6,451 nt of DNA from Cyanobacteria bacterium UBA9971. GTDB taxonomy: Bacteria > Cyanobacteriota > Vampirovibrionia > Gastranaerophilales > UBA9971. The position numbers and the translations under genes are program-made. The notes under the pieces were generated by a model. That model saw only the letters and a list, made by a program, of their open reading frames with translations. It did not search any database and was not told where the DNA came from. The stretch lies in NCBI GenBank assembly GCA_003499955.1, contig DNRP01000112.1:4345-10795 (forward strand), written 5' to 3'. This document shows, piece after piece, positions 5,728 to 6,451 of the stretch; positions within the stretch are counted from its first letter, which is position 1, and every line of letters begins with the position of its first letter.

Positions 5728-6451
5728 TTAACACCCATTTTTTTCTTGTAACCCACTGAATATAAGTTAAACTAAGTATTATGACAAACAAAACATACGC
5801 AATAGCGGAGGCTTTGCCTATATTAAAAAATTCAAACGCCTGCTTGTAAATCCAATACACCATAACAGAAGTCGAATTTTCAGGACCGCCTTCGGTCATA
5901 AGGTAAATCAAGTCAAACACATGAAACGAAGAAATAGTCGTCATAATGGAAACAAAAAATACAGTGGGACTTAACAAAGGAAGAGTGACCAGAAAGAATC
6001 TTTTTATTCCCGTTGCTCCGTCTATTTCGGAAGCTTCATTGATGCTTTCAGGGATTGCCTGCAAACCTGCGAGAAAAATTACCATGTTATAGCCGATATT
6101 TTTCCATACGCTTACTATAATTAATGCCGGCATGGCAAAATCTTTGTCGTAAAGCCATTTTATATTATTACCAACTCCTAAAATCCAGTTTAGGATTCCG
6201 TAATTAGGATCAAAAATCCATGTCCAGACAATTCCTATAACAATCATAGGTGTTACAAACGGGATAAAATATGCTGTTTTAAAAAACTCGCTGCCTTTTA
6301 TTTTTCCGTTGAGCGCAACAGCAAGTATTAACGGCAAAATTATGCTGAATATTGCAGTTATCAGCGCATAATACAGGGTATTCCATAAGACCTGATAAAA
6401 CACAGGGTCATTGAAAAGCCCTGTATAATTTTCTAAGCCGACTATTTTAGG
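5720..6451 (-). CDS. Carbohydrate ABC transporter permease, MalF/UgpA type (5' end beyond the window)
   Basis: The C-terminal 243 residues of the partner permease. The reading frame is open to the window edge, and the first visible residues (PKIVGLENYTGLF) match the conserved region after the first membrane helix of UgpA-like proteins, so the real start lies outside; the GTG at 6403 is internal. Hydrophobic segments lie at about 26-47, 59-80, 105-130, 166-186 and 214-234 of the visible part. The EAA loop is at 139-158 (E139, A140, I143-D144-G145, L157-P158), followed by YLMTEGGPENST, typical of this subfamily. With the following gene, which it overlaps by 8 bp, it would form the heterodimeric channel of an importer energised by a separate ATPase. 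About 50 N-terminal residues are missing from view. The substrate cannot be determined. Confidence 0.92.
   Translation of the reverse strand, partial: PKIVGLENYTGLFNDPVFYQVLWNTLYYALITAIFSIILPLILAVALNGKIKGSEFFKTAYFIPFVTPMIVIGIVWTWIFDPNYGILNWILGVGNNIKWLYDKDFAMPALIIVSVWKNIGYNMVIFLAGLQAIPESINEASEIDGATGIKRFFLVTLPLLSPTVFFVSIMTTISSFHVFDLIYLMTEGGPENSTSVMVYWIYKQAFEFFNIGKASAIAYVLFVIILSLTYIQWVTRKKWVLNE

Overview
The window is 6.45 kb of AT-rich bacterial chromosome with housekeeping genes, almost all on the minus strand. RecA followed by RNase Y and YmdB is an order familiar from Firmicutes and some other phyla. Low GC, cyanobacterium-like stretches in RecA, good AGGA/GAGG ribosome sites and several dispersed ~90-100 bp palindromic repeats would suit a gut Melainabacteria/Gastranaerophilales-type genome, but Elusimicrobia-like or Firmicutes-like origins cannot be excluded from sequence alone.

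Layout on the minus strand, read from right to left. (1) 6451-4810: two overlapping permease genes of a sugar-type ABC importer, the first cut by the window edge. The second carries an in-frame palindromic repeat in its N-terminal tail. (2) 4804-4592, plus strand: a 70-residue helix-turn-helix protein that converges on the permease genes with 5 bp between stop codons. (3) 4591-4256, 336 bp without a gene: a palindromic repeat (4445-4545), about 70 bp of AT-rich sequence with no recognisable feature (4371-4444), and a full-consensus minus-strand promoter (4329-4357) surrounded by three AGAGATA motifs. (4) 4255-4058: an unrecognised 65-residue protein driven by that promoter. (5) 3901-2822: recA. 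(6) 2821-2584, about 240 bp without an assigned gene: a second palindromic repeat, a possible promoter and the ribosome site of rny. (7) 2553-1033, 1016-207 and 186-1: rny, ymdB and the start of a PHP-domain phosphoesterase, with gaps of 16 and 20 bp, so probably one transcript.

The rny-ymdB-PHP group fits RNA turnover. RNase Y makes the initiating endonucleolytic cut at the membrane, YmdB-family enzymes hydrolyse 2',3'-cyclic nucleotides, and some relatives of the PHP protein act on RNA ends or small nucleotides; that last role is inference here.

No new defence or mobile system is evident. The best leads are the repeat translated as part of a membrane protein, and the start of rny, where a strong ribosome site points to an ATC codon rather than to the only canonical in-frame candidate, TTG.
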